A stretch of 64,000 nucleotides of DNA from assembly GCA_030272585.1 (NCBI GenBank), contig BSYQ01000004.1, positions 6,014,001 to 6,078,000 on the forward strand, given 5' to 3'. The translations under genes and the position numbers were made by a program. Origin of the DNA: Bryopsis sp. KO-2023 (taxonomy: Eukaryota > Chlorophyta > Ulvophyceae > Bryopsidales > Bryopsidaceae). The notes beneath the pieces were generated by a model. That model did not search any database, had not been told where the DNA came from, and was given only the letters and a program-made list of their open reading frames with translations. Of the stretch, positions 1-11,340 are shown in pieces (position 1 is the stretch's first letter; each line of letters starts with the position of its first letter).

Positions 1-2
1 CA

Positions 3-1232
3 CTCAAAAGCATCAAGGAATTGGCTGCTGGAAGAAAGGTAACTGTCTGGACAGACAGTGAAAGTATTTTCAAAAGATTGAACGGAGGGGTGAAACAGGG
101 GGAAATTACTGACGTTCGAGTCAGCCGAATTTTGGGATGGATCTGGGAAAACTATCCCTCGAGTAGGCTGACTGTGAAGTTCATCCCAGGACAGTATAAT
201 GATCTGGCCGATGTCCTGTCAAGGTGGCAGAAACCGATTACAGCGAAAGTCGGATCTACACAACTGGGTGAAAGGAGGAGTGCGATTGTTGACCTTCATC
301 GTGAAGGACACTGGGGATCCAAGAAGTTGTTGGCGATCGCGAGGGAGCGGGGTCTCGATTTCGGTTTGGAGGAACTGCAGGACGAGGTAATGCGCTGCAG
401 GGTCTGTAATCGTTTTGGACCCCCTAAATCAAAGAGCAGGATCGGAAGTTTCGAAATACCTGGAACGGTAGGAGAACATTTGAGCGTCGATTTTCTGGGA
501 CCACTCAGGGGAGTTGGCGACAAGAAGAAATATATCTTTTGTGTTGTCGATCGACTGAGTCGATTAGGTGGAGCATGGGTTGTCGACAAGGCGAATACAG
601 AGAGTGTTCTTCAGGGATTAGATGCATGGATTAAACGCCAAGGCATCGTGCCGAAGAGGATTCTGAGTGACGGAGCGACATACTTTATGTCGCAAGGGAT
701 GTATGAGTGGGGAAAGAAAAAGGGTGTCGAGATTCAGCATATTCCTGCTCACAGCCATCGCAGCAATGGGTTGGTGGAGCGCTATAACCAATCGATCATC
801 AGTCGATTGCGTCGCCTTTGGAATGAGCGAGGAGGAGAGTGGGAGCGGCATGTGACCACTGCAGTGGAATGGATCAATTCGGCGCCACACACAGCATTGG
901 GGCGAACACCACTGGAAGTCTGGAACGGAGACGAGTCGGTTTTGAACGACGTCAGAGAACGGCTGACCAAGATTGATGAAAAAATAAACAAGAACCGAAA
1001 AGAATGGGCCCACCGATTTTATCGAGGTCAGTACGTTTACGTTTGGGACGCTGTGCGTGATGGCAGGTTGGATAAAAAATTAGAAAATCAATGGAAGGGG
1101 CCATATACACTGACAGAGCAGATTTCCACACATCTGTGGAGGGTGTCAGCTGTGAATGGTCCAAAAGGAAAGCAAAGGGGAAGGAAGGCACGAATGGTCA
1201 TACACACTGACCATTTGAAGCCGTACTACTGA
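3..1232 (+). mobile_element. Ty3/gypsy retrotransposon pol, 3' part (RNase H end plus integrase), 5'-truncated by the window edge
   Basis: The frame is open from base 3 and no start codon is visible, so this is the C-terminal part of a longer polyprotein. The first ~70 residues look like the end of an RNase H domain (TDSES near the start, then a P-G-x-x-N-x-x-A-D-x-L-S-R motif). An HHCC zinc finger follows (His pair in DLHREGHWG, Cys pair in CRVC). The integrase core shows the D,D,E triad: SVDFLGPLRG, then LSDGATYF, then the E of VERYNQS about 35 residues later. A basic tail ends in HTDHLKPYY, typical of gypsy integrases. The enzyme would insert the element's cDNA into the genome. The frame is intact to its TGA, so the copy may be young. 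The LTR downstream cannot be delimited because the partner LTR is outside the window. Confidence 0.9.
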
Positions 1233-2419
1233 AAGAGTTCAGTAAGAGGAGAAATTCGCAGAGAAGCGTGTTGGGCTAAGGATTCTGAAAGGCTAGGGGG
1301 TACAGTCAGTTTAAGTGAATGTGGTGGGTTGAATCATGTTTGTAGCTGGTGGTCATGGTCTAGTCATGGGGAATCGGGAAGGATAAGGTGGCGTCTGTGA
1401 GAGGGAAAACTGACTCTTGTAAAAGTTTGGAAGCAACTTTGTGTGCGAGAGTCTTACACCGGTCTGGTGTCGTGCCATGTGAAGCTGTAAGATCCAAACC
1501 AACAAGACAGCAAGAAGACTCCACAAAAGATAATGGGTGGTGGGGGGGCAACAGGAAACCTGTTGAGTGTGATCTTTACTGTGTTGGGCACCAACTCTAG
1601 CAAGCCAAGCGTAAAAGTAAGAAGCAAAGCCTTTTTCTTTGTTATCATTCATTTTTTCTTGCTTTAAAGAGGGATAATTGCATTGAATAGTTACTCGTTT
1701 GAGCTCCATTTATCCCAATATCCTGAAGGAAGAGTGCCAGTTCAGGTGATTGCGAATTTCCTCAGCAACACAGAAAACTGTTGAAAAATTCCTTTTCGTT
1801 AGAGTTTTGAGTGGAGTCACCCTTTCCAATGAGAGATGCTCATGGGACTGTTCCGTTTTGTTCTCTTTCATTTTCACTTCCTCGTGAATTATAGCTGCAA
1901 CTTTCTTTTTCTCCCAGTAATATGCTCTTGAAACACTGTGGATTTTACAATACATAATGCTCTTTCAAAAGTTTGATTTCTTTGAGGCCATATTTCTCAA
2001 GGCTTTAAAGTCAACTTTCTATTTTTGGCGCAATATTCCACGCAAAAAAACCTGGTGGGGTAACAAAATATGTGAAAATGAACAGGAAAAAAATCTCCTG
2101 GGAGGAAAGTGCCATATTCCCAGCGACCCAAGTTCGGATCTCTGCAGCCCAACATCTTGTATTCACACAAGCAATATGCCATGACTACAACACAATCAAA
2201 ATATGCTTCCAAACTGTGGAATCCCCGATTCAAAAAAAAAGAAAAAAAAGGGCCTGCACACGTTCCCCCTCTCAATGCGATCTTAGCCATTCGACTCCCC
2301 CATATCATATTTCTTCTTTTTTCGCTTTTTTTCACTTGTTCACAAGCTTCACAAAAGAGAGGCGATCCAGCCAACCCCCCCCCCCTTTCCTCAAAAAACA
2401 AAATCAGAAGGGGAAAACA
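1233..2419. other. retroelement 3' flank and gene-free stretch
   Basis: No convincing coding exon. The first few hundred bases after the integrase stop should contain the polypurine tract and 3' LTR. A purine-rich stretch near 1371-1390 followed by TGTGAGAGGG at about 1396 is a possible LTR start, but no second LTR copy is available for comparison. The rest probably includes the 3' UTR of the Prp3 gene, which ends at 2420 on the opposite strand. Confidence 0.4.
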
Positions 2420-5400
2420 TCACACAATTTGACTCTCTTCAGCATTGGCCCTATCAACATCATATCCTTTCGCCAAATCCCAGTAGTTTTTCACATGACA
2501 CTTTTCCAAAAACCGTTTTGCAGCATTTTCCCCGGCGATTTCCTGCGTCTGGAAATCACTGAAGAAAGGCTTTTTCAGCAACCCCTCCCAAACCAAGTAA
2601 CACGCATTGGAGGTTTTCGCCTTCACACCGGCACTGTTCCCGGCAGCATTTTTCCCCTCTGCTTCCTCCTCTTCTTGATCCTCGCTCTTTTTCCACTTGA
2701 TTCTTCTCAGCATCAGTTTCTTATATCGCTTGATGGATTTTGGACAGCCCTCGACGACCACCAAGGAAAAGGCATCCGTGATGAGGCAAACTCCAGTCAT
2801 GCGATTTTCCTCCGCGTTGATGGTGACCTTGTATTTGAATTGCATGTTGGATAAATCCAGGACCTTGAAAACACAGGTCTAGAGAACACCACAATCAACC
2901 ATTCAACAAAAACAGAAGAAGATGGAGTCTGACCAGCTGATTCCCCCAATCACGGCCTCGATAGCTCCAACTTGCATGACAAGATCTACCAGATATAAAC
3001 TCACTTGGAAATCCACACCGCCATCATCGAACAGCTTTCTGAGTTTCTTCTCCTTTCTTTCCTCGGGGGTGAGTTTTCTTGCTAAGTTGCGGTCCTCATG
3101 GGCTTGCTGCCTTTCTTCCATGGCTTTCCGGACCTCCCTTTCGACGGCCGTCGGATCAGCCGCCGCCTCCTCCGCCAGCACTCTCATCATGTTGGAAATT
3201 TTTACCTTAGGTTTCGGCGGCTCCAGCAGACCTTGCCGGATCAACTCCTGCTTTTCCTTCTCCCTCTGCTGGCGGCGCTGGGACCGAAGCTTTTTCATTT
3301 CCTGACAGGATGTTTAAGAAATGTGCAGAAGTGAATACAGAGCCCTTTCCTCTGAGAATTAATTTGCCCCGACGTCAACTGCAAAAAACGCCTTCGATAC
3401 AGTGCTGTTCAATTACCAATGTGATGGAACCTTTTGGCAAAAAATCATCTGATATTACTAATCTCATGGGGGCAATTTCCCTCCTCACCCCCTTAAAAAA
3501 AAAAAAAGGAGAAAGGGGGAAGCTTTATGAAGTCTTTCCGATTTCTGTGGCTGTGGGATGGCTCAACCCCTCAAAAGAATAACCAGCAGAATCATACCAT
3601 TCACTGAAACAGGAGCGGGCTCCATGACACTCCCATCCTCGACGCAAAAATACAAATGTAACCACAACAAACACAAAAGCAAGAACATATGAACCTACAG
3701 CTTTGGTGAGTTTCAGGGGCTGCGGCGGCGGTGGAGCATTTTCTGCCGGCGGCTCTATCGGGACCGGATGCTGGATGTATATCGTAATTCTGTCCGGCTT
3801 GATGTTGGAGGTCTCCTCCCTCACATCGTCATAAGTTCCGTGCACCAACAGAGCTTGGTCCCACCATTCGATGTCCGGAATATCTTCTGGCGGCTCCTCT
3901 ACCTCTGACTCATCACCCACATCCATGTCGTCTTGCTCAGGATCGCCCAGACCTTCCATTTTGGTGGGGTCTGGTTTAGAGTCATTTTTCTTACCGGCAT
4001 CCAAGTACCTGCATGCAATATTGAATCCTCACCCTATCCTCACCCTGTATATATATATATATTTCCTCGAGAGAAAGTGCATGTTGGAAATGAACCTTTG
4101 GTGTTTTATTCGAGGGGGAACATTTGCATACATCGGGATTCAAGGTCTCCATATTGTGTGTGTGGGGGGGGGGAAATCTATTTTCTGAACCTTGGATTAA
4201 AAGGTCAGACAAAGGCCTGGCCATTGATATATAACGCAGAAAAAGATTTGATCGGAGCCCGTGTCAGCACCGCACTCGTAATTGGAAGCTGACAGGGGCG
4301 CCAATTTCAACCGTCGGATGCGCACACATACTTTCAGATTCCTGATGGACAGAAGTGGGGTTCATTCGTGGCGACCTCAAAACTCCGAAGGCAAAAAACG
4401 CACCTCTTGATATCCTCCTTTCTGACCCCCTTCAGCCCGAAAATCCTGCCCGTTTGCAAACGCATGGCCGCTTCATTCCCATACTTGGCTCTGAACCTTT
4501 CCAGCTCAGCTTCTTTTTCGATTTTTGCCTCGTCCAGGAACCAGAAGTTTTTACGAGTTCTGGAATGGCGAGACTGGACGACGCCCATGTGCGGGTCGAA
4601 GAACTTCGATGATTCCGGCTTGGGGGGCAACTGGCTGCCTTGTAGTTGCGATGTCTGACTGAGGCCGCCGGCTGCAGGTCCTGAAGCAAATCTGGGAAAA
4701 AGGTTGCCTTGGTTTGTTAAGCATGGAACAGAGACTTGCCTTCGGAGCAAGAAAATTCAACATTTTCACCCTTGCTGAAACACATTCGAGAAATTCAAGT
4801 GGCAAAGAAACATAGAACGCCAAGGATTGGATATCCTCTTGACCATGTATGTGTAACACAGAAGAGTGAGGGCTCTGACCTCGTGGCGATTGAAGGATTC
4901 GACCCTCTGGCGGCAGCTTCTAGGGCAGATGCTGTGTTTCTGGCGGCAGCATAAATGGAAACTTGTGGGGGCAGAGGATCTCTTTGACCTCCTGCAAATC
5001 AACGGGAGGAGACGAAAAAGCAGACAAAAAAAATTGACCATCTTTTTTGTCAAATGACATCCGCCCAGAGACTTTTTCTTTTCAAAGAAATGACCTTTTC
5101 TGTCTGGGGTCATGCTGTTCAAAATGAAAATAACAGGGGTTGTTTCACATGTGTGTGTGTGCACGCGTTTATTCACAGATATGCATGGATAATAGGCAAT
5201 TGGCAAATGCATGGTTAATACTATGTCAGCAGGCAAGCTGATGAATGCCCAGAAAAAAAAGTCTTCACTTATGCCCCGTTGTCTTTTTCCCTGATTAGTT
5301 TATACCTAGATTTCTTTTTTTGGGGGGGGGGCGGCCGGAATGATGCAATTTGATTCATATGAAACACAAAAAAAAGCACATCACACACTGTCTTGAAGAA

Positions 5401-5626
5401 AATATGCAGTGGTGCTGTTTTTTTTCTTTCTCCACCAACCTTTTTGTGCGGCCTCCTTTGCAGACTTCAGAGCCATAAGTTTGGGGTTCGATTTGATTTT
5501 GTTCTGGAGAGCCATCAGTTTTTCTTTGATCGAAAGCGCCCCCCCGGCGCCTTTCGCGGGAGCAACCTTCGACCGCTTCGCTTCTTCCCTCCCGGACCCA
5601 TTTTCCAAACCACGCTTCTCCGGCAT
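2420..5626 (-). CDS. PRP3: U4/U6 snRNP splicing factor Prp3 (PRPF3), six coding exons
   Basis: Coding exons, 5' to 3' on the minus strand: 5626-5440, 4991-4880, 4691-4404, 4008-3699, 3301-3005 and 2878-2420. All junctions are GT-AG with matching phases, giving about 550 residues. The protein has an Ala-rich N-terminus, then an FFDPHMG motif, then an EWWD motif followed by the Pro-rich PIEPPAE...PPPPQPLKLTK stretch. The basic helical PRP3 domain follows (LRSQRR, EPPKPKVKISNMMRVL, ARKLTPEERKEKK). The C-terminal DUF1115-type domain has NAEENRMTGV, VVVEGCPKSIKRYKKLMLRRI and YWDLA. In the family, Prp3 bridges U4/U6 di-snRNA in the nuclear tri-snRNP. It is shorter than human PRPF3 (683 residues) and I see no N-terminal PWI domain. 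The frame upstream of the chosen ATG is also open, so the start could lie further 5'. The gene is divergent from the carrier gene at 7164. Confidence 0.9.
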
Positions 5627-5799
5627 TTTTTGTTGGAATCCCTCTCTTCTGCGTGTATTTTTTTTTCCCCAACCCACCTTCACCCTATCTGTTTTCTGTA
5701 CCTGCGCGTTCTGTTTGCGAAACGAAACGAAGACCCGACGCCTCAACAAAACGACTTGCTTTATTATTGTACGACAACCTGCAAATCCTTCAAGAGAAT

Positions 5800-5807
5800 T
5801 CGATTTG
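5800..5807. repeat. left target-site duplication of the hAT element
   Basis: TCGATTTG directly abuts the element end and is repeated exactly at 6962-6969. Confidence 0.9.
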
Positions 5808-6961
5808 CAGGCCTTTCTATTTGAGGACACGTGAGGACATTGTCCTCATTTAAGGTCTTCGACCTGTCCTCATTTCACAAAGCTAAATCCAGTCAGCCGC
5901 AGACAAACACGGCCGTTTTGCGGGAAGGCGACTCTGCCCACTCACACAGTTGTTGTCCCTGAGCACCCACAAGGAAAGGAAAGGTGTTTCGCCTGATTTC
6001 ACGACTGCCCCTTTCATTTCGATGGTCCCAACAGCTTTTTCTGTCCATATCGCGCGTTGTAACGAGTGAGTCCGACTCATTTGCGTTTCTACGTCCCTGA
6101 CGTTCGGGGTTGAACGTCCGGGAACAACAATCGCCAAAACGACCTTGATGTTAGGTGCTGGTGGAGTTGGCTGTTTGTTGTCTGTTTTGAGGCTGGGATT
6201 TAAGTGGATATTTTGTCGACTGACGATTGTCAAGGAAAACGTCACCACTTTGGGAGTGCAACGGAGTATAGTTGCGTGTACCAAGGCGACGTGTCGAGCT
6301 TTTCTCGAATTGCTTGTGCAGTTTGCCTTGAGTTTTTCTCGTCTTGTTATATGCAAGGGTGCTTTGGGGTTGCTAGGGTATTATTGCGATGAGTTTTCAC
6401 GTGACAGCAAGCGTTATAGCCAGCACGAGGGGCATTTTGAGAGGGCCCTCTGCTTTCGCACTGCTGTGAAAGTGTGCGGGGTTAGTCGCCTTGCGTCCAA
6501 AGACACATTCACTTGGTTTTTCTGTCGTTTTAGCGCCGTTTTTATTCAACAACAACATAATTACATGCGAAGATGCCGCCCGGCATCTATTGCACAACCA
6601 TTCACAATAATTAGGTCAAGAGAATCCGTCGACGAGCTAAAGATAAACGCCTAAGAAAGGTAGCAACCCGTTTCTGACTATAACAACGAAACAACCGAGG
6701 TATTGACCGATAAGAAACCAAATCTGGAAAACACCTTCGAATGGATGAAAACGCCGGACAAAAAAACAAATGATGAGCCTCATCCTCAATAACTCCCAGC
6801 GAACAACAAGGACAAGAGCGATCCATCACGTGGCTACGATCTATTTTTTTTTTTTTTTTTTTATTCGCTGTCCTCACACAACCCTCAAATAAGCCTCACA
6901 ATGTGTCCTCAAATGCCAGAATGAGGACATTGAGGACAGTGTCCTCAAATAGAAAGGCCTG
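5808..6961. mobile_element. hAT-type non-autonomous DNA transposon (1,154 bp)
   Basis: The ends are perfect 23-bp terminal inverted repeats, 5808-5830 and 6939-6961, beginning CAGGCCTTTC. They are flanked by a perfect 8-bp target-site duplication TCGATTTG at 5800-5807 and 6962-6969. An 8-bp duplication with CAGG...CCTG ends is the hAT signature. GAGGACA/TGTCCTC words cluster just inside both ends, as expected for subterminal transposase-binding motifs. No transposase frame is present, so the element depends on a source elsewhere. The perfect repeats suggest recent insertion. A LINE tail is nested inside it. Confidence 0.9.
6548..6843 (-). mobile_element. 5'-truncated LINE 3' end nested inside the hAT element
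   Basis: Read on the minus strand, this encodes the end of a non-LTR retrotransposon ORF2, including a zinc-knuckle-like motif (CPCC, then HHLFFC). After the stop it ends in ATTATG followed by (TTG)n. The 287 bp at 6557-6843 appear identical to 56286-56572. TTTTTATTC occurs at 6539-6547 and again at 6858-6866 beyond a T-run, which fits a 9-bp target-site duplication. The copy is dead because it lacks the RT and endonuclease regions. Confidence 0.85.
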
Positions 6962-6969
6962 TCGATTTG
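6962..6969. repeat. right target-site duplication of the hAT element
   Basis: TCGATTTG directly follows the right inverted repeat and matches 5800-5807 exactly. Confidence 0.9.
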
Positions 6970-7163
6970 GACTCAAATTTGATTCCAAGGAAAAGGAGTC
7001 TGACTCACATGTGTACCGCCGTACGGGATTCTTTTCACTTTATTCCCCCCCCTCTTCGTTTGTTTTCTGCTCGCAACAGAGAGGAGTATTTTTCAGCGTC
7101 GTTGTCCCAACCGAATTATTTTTCATATTTATGTTTTCACCCTCGTTTTAGTCACGCCGACAA

Positions 7164-9530
7164 ATGTCTGCTCCGGAGGAAATCGACTGGGCGCGGTATG
7201 TCGAAAGCCAAGAAACGAATAATCGATAAATGTCACTAGTTTTTTTTTTTCGTTGTCACTTGGTTTCCCCCCCCGTTCCACACAGTTTGATGTTCGCTAT
7301 GCCTCGTCGTTGATTCGCTGTCCTGGCGCGGATTTGGTGATTCCTGTGTGTGCATTCAAGGCTTGACAAGACCAAATTCTACTTTTACGGAATCGGGCTC
7401 TTCTCGGTGGGTTGGCTGTTAAAATTTATCTGGGCTGCCAGCTCATAAGTAAGGAAAAGGGTCTTCAGTTTTTTTTTTTAGTTTAATACGGAAGAATAAG
7501 AAATAAAAGGTTTTTTTTTAATATTTGAAAAATAATCAACAAATACAAAGAACTTGGCATTTCTCTGATTGGGATCAGTTTCTACTGCCGTAATTCTGCT
7601 TTGATTTTTTCATGAAGATTTTCGAATCAAAATTCAAAATCAAATCAAAATATCGAGAAAGATAAAATTATTACCATAAGTTGATTTTCTTACTTCGATA
7701 ATGAAAAGTTATCGGATTTGTGAATTGGAAATTTGTGCCAAAACCTAGCCAGAATAATTTTTCTGCAGATTGACCCGGTCAGAAATAGACCTTCACACAA
7801 ACACAGAAGAAGATATCGAAATCCAGTTTATTGCGGAAAATCGGTTGGCTGTATTTTTTGTGAATGGTTTTGGACAGGGAGTGACGACATGTCTATATCC
7901 TTTGTCGGTGCTAAAAACTCGGCAAATGGCTCTTCCAGGCCCTGGGGGATTAGGGGTGCGAAAAAACTCCTCCACAAAAATTAGATATGATTTCCTGACA
8001 GAATGAAGGAGGAAAACCAGCAAATGAAAAACAATACGATTCAAGAAAAAACTGGAGAAAAATTGCAAACTCAAATATTTTTTTTCACCTGATTTTGCAC
8101 TTGGAGTGACCGTCCCCATCGGACATCCGTTACTTTTCCTTTTCTTTATCGAATTTCAACTGCGAGCAGCCAAAATAAAAAAAGTTGATTCTTTTGAATC
8201 TCATGGATCATTGTCTCTTTTTCTGGCTAGGGGGTCAAGCAAACAGCGATCACCTTGTGGCGTATGGATGGGATTCGGGCTTTTTACAAAGGATTTGGGA
8301 CGGTCTGCGTGGGGACCATGCCCGCAAGGGTTCTATACATGTCGACTCTGGAATTGGTGAAGACCGGTGTGAATTCGATAACGCATCGATTGCCCATGTC
8401 TGACGTGGGGGCAGCAGGCACAGTGAATTTCCTGGCAGGGGGTCTGGCATCGATGAGTTCGCAACTGGTTTATGTCCCAGTCGATGTGGTAAGCAACACA
8501 CTGAAAACCTCACCATATTCAAATTCGTGTTCTGCCATATGTAATCTGCCATCTGCCTTCATTGCAGTGAAAGTCGTATTTACAGTTTTACAGTGCTAAA
8601 CTTCCCTTCGTCTGTTGCATGTTGTTTCGTGTGGCTTTAGGTGAGTCAGCGGTTGATGGTTTTGAATAACCCCACATGTCAGTCTGGGAAGAGGATGAAT
8701 GGAATATCGATGGCCAGACTGATCATTAGGGAAGAGGGTATACGAGGGCTGTGGAGGGGCTTCTCGGCCTCTTTGATGACTTTTGTTCCCAACAGTGCGC
8801 TGTGGTGGGGGTCTTATGGAGTATGGCAACGGCTGATCTGGCATCAAGTCGATTTCTGGGGGTGAGTCAACAGTGAAGAGCTCAAGTTATCAAGCATTAC
8901 CAAGTGTTCCAAGTTACCAATCTTGGAAGGAAAAAAAGAAAGTAAAACATAAAATTAACATGTTTAGATAATACGTTTTTCTTCCTTTCTTTCTTTTTTC
9001 TTCTGTTTTTTTTTGGGGTGGGGGGGTCTTTTTCTCTCTCTGTAATTTCATCTTGATGGAGGCATAAGCGCCCCTCAAAGAATAACACTGGTTGTTTGCC
9101 TGGGTTTTTCCTTCTAAAAACGAAAAAAATTGGCAGGAGTACTGGGCAAGTCGCTGCCCTTTCGATTTCTGAAGCAGGGGCCGATACCAAGAAGCTGCCG
9201 GCAGAAAACAAACAGGATGAGGTCAGCTTTCCCGATCGCCCGACATCCACCATCGTGGGGGTGCAAACGGGGTCTGCATTGCTGGCTGGAGCCACCTCTG
9301 CTTGCTTCACCACACCTCTGGACGTAATTAAAACTAGATTGCAGTTAGGGGAAATGGAAGACGGGGTTCGGCCAACAATCACCGGCACCGTGAAAAGCAT
9401 ATTCAAGGAGGGGGGATTGAAAGGATTTGCCCGGGGCATTGTGCCGAGAATTGCTAATGTTTCGTTGTGGGGAACATCGATGGTTTCTGCTTACGAGTTG
9501 CTGAAGAGGCTTTCTGTCCGGGATGGCTGA
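7164..9530 (+). CDS. mitochondrial carrier family protein, SLC25A44-like, six exons
   Basis: Exons 7164-7195, 7361-7406, 7878-7955, 8231-8488, 8641-8861 and 9137-9530 join with matching phases and GT-AG borders to give about 342 residues. The N-terminus (IDWARLDKTKFYFYG) matches the plant SLC25A44-like group. Three carrier signatures are visible: YPLSVLKTR near residue 40, VPVDVVSQR near residue 137 and TPLDVIKTR near residue 265, the three P-x-[DS]-x-x-[KR] motifs of the threefold repeat. WRGFSASL and ARGIVPRI follow the later ones. Proteins of this family move metabolites across the mitochondrial inner membrane; animal SLC25A44 carries branched-chain amino acids. The substrate here cannot be told from sequence. 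It is divergent from Prp3, with a transposon in the shared upstream region. Confidence 0.9.
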
Positions 9531-11340
9531 TTTCACATAAAGGGAAAAAACGCGATGGAGGGCTGTTATTGGAAGGGTTCAATTTCTGGATGCCTCGATC
9601 GGGGGAAGATTTAATGCCGGGAAGGGGGCTATGGTTTTGGGATGACTGAGCAGCGTCCGAATTTCGATTTGGGATTACTAATTGGGGCTAGGATGACTTC
9701 AACGAGCAATTTGATGGATCTTTCTCTTTTTCTGCAGCAAAAAATGTCTTATTTCATGGCGCCGGAATGGGAAATTTTAAGGAAATTGGGGAAAACAGTA
9801 AGTGTTGGGAGGGATTCGACACGTTCAATCGCTGTCCCCGAAACACATGCACGGTTGAGAAAAAAAAATGGACCAAAAATTGAGGTTATAAGATTTGATA
9901 TGAAAAACCTTGGTGTATTTTTATAAGGAGGATTGGTTTAAAAAAAAAGAGTATTGCATTTCAAAAAGGATTTATTCTTTCAGGGGGGGTTATTGCAGTC
10001 GATACGCCAATTTACCAAAAAAAAAGTTGAAATTGGGGATGAAATTTTAACATGGATATTTTTTCTTTCGCTGGGTTTAAAATTCTGATAAGGGAAAAAA
10101 AAAAGATATGAGGGAAGCAAAGCCCCACTTGGCAGTGGTGTTTTTTTCTTTCTCAGTTTTTATTAAGTTTTAATTTTTTCACCACATCGTTGAATTCAGT
10201 TGGAAGGTCGAAATGGTGCTACGGCTTTTTTTTTTTTGGCCCCTATATTAAAGAAAACCCAGAAATGTCGAAAATGCAGAAAAAAAACAGGTAATGTCAA
10301 AACACTTTCTTTTACCAATACGACAGGAATTAAAAAAAGCTGTTAAAAATCAGGTGGTGAAATCCAAAAATCGGGAGAACACCACACAGCAATAAAAGAA
10401 AGAAAAAAGTCCGAAAAAACCCCATCATTTTTTCACTGCCTGCAGAATTCGAAGCCCCACCAGCGGATTTTAGCTCGCCAACTGACCCTCATTTTCTTCA
10501 ATTATTGAAACCTGCTCAACCTACGAAAAACCCACCACCTATCAAAGGCTTAGTTTTTTCAACTGTCAGATCCTTTTCTTTTTTTCTTCCCCGAGGTCTC
10601 ACCGAACAGAGGTCTGCCCCCTTCAAGTTCAGAAAATCGAATCAATCGAATCAATGCCCAGTCCAACATATTTATTTCCTTTCTCCAAAAGTATTTTCTA
10701 GCACCGTAGGTAAATTTGGCAGAATATATAGAGAACAACCCCAATTCCCAGAGGCCTACGAAACTGAAAAAAAATAGAAAACGTAACTAAAGTGTAAATA
10801 AAAACAAAATCAACATATCCAACATTATCTTCCAACTTTTTTTTCTTCTCTTTCCTCGCAAGGAAAAAAAAAAAGGATTTCCAATCCTGGAGTCATACAT
10901 ACAGTGTCAAACCATAACCACTATTTTTTTGTTATCCAGTTTGAAGCCCAAAAAAGGAAAAAAGAAGAAGAAAAAATAGACCAGCAAAAAGGGTGCCACC
11001 AAAAATAAAATTTTCCAACCGAAACTGACACCCTTTTCAAAATTCCCAGGCCACTTTTTCTCGTGAGGAGAAAACATAACACACAGCTGATCCAATTACG
11101 ATTTCTTTATCATCACCTCTTCCGTATATATAATATAAACACACACACATTTACCCCTCCTAGAAAAGCCTGAACAAACTATGATACATAAAAGAAAACC
11201 ACCCGGCACAGGATCACCACGGGACCTGGAAATTTCTTTTTTCCATCAGCATTTTAACTAGAACTACGCAAAGTCCTAAAACAAACACAACGCTCCCCAA
11301 AAAAGCACTCCAAAGGCAAAGATGGGGAGCAACTCGGCTT
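9531..11340. other. intergenic, convergent 3' regions
   Basis: AT-rich sequence with many A and T homopolymers between two convergent genes, presumably their 3' UTRs and spacer. A few short open frames have no recognisable content. No RNA gene or repeat family was recognised. Confidence 0.5.

Larger units (their letters stand above)
5627..7163. promoter_or_regulatory. divergent intergenic region between Prp3 and the SLC25 carrier
   Basis: The two genes are transcribed outward from this 1,537-bp spacer. Removing the hAT-type insertion and one copy of its 8-bp duplication leaves about 375 bp, short enough to have been a shared promoter. No TATA box stands out. The remaining sequence holds the presumed 5' UTRs. 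Confidence 0.55.

Noticed and set aside
2072-2854. Long plus-strand open frame of 260 codons
   Set aside because: It lies opposite the well-supported last Prp3 exon and its 3' flank, and its translation is low-complexity with no family features.
4240-4300. Additional Prp3 exon between 4008 and 4404
   Set aside because: The exons ending at 4404 and starting at 4008 join directly in matching phase, and the intervening sequence shows no Prp3 similarity.
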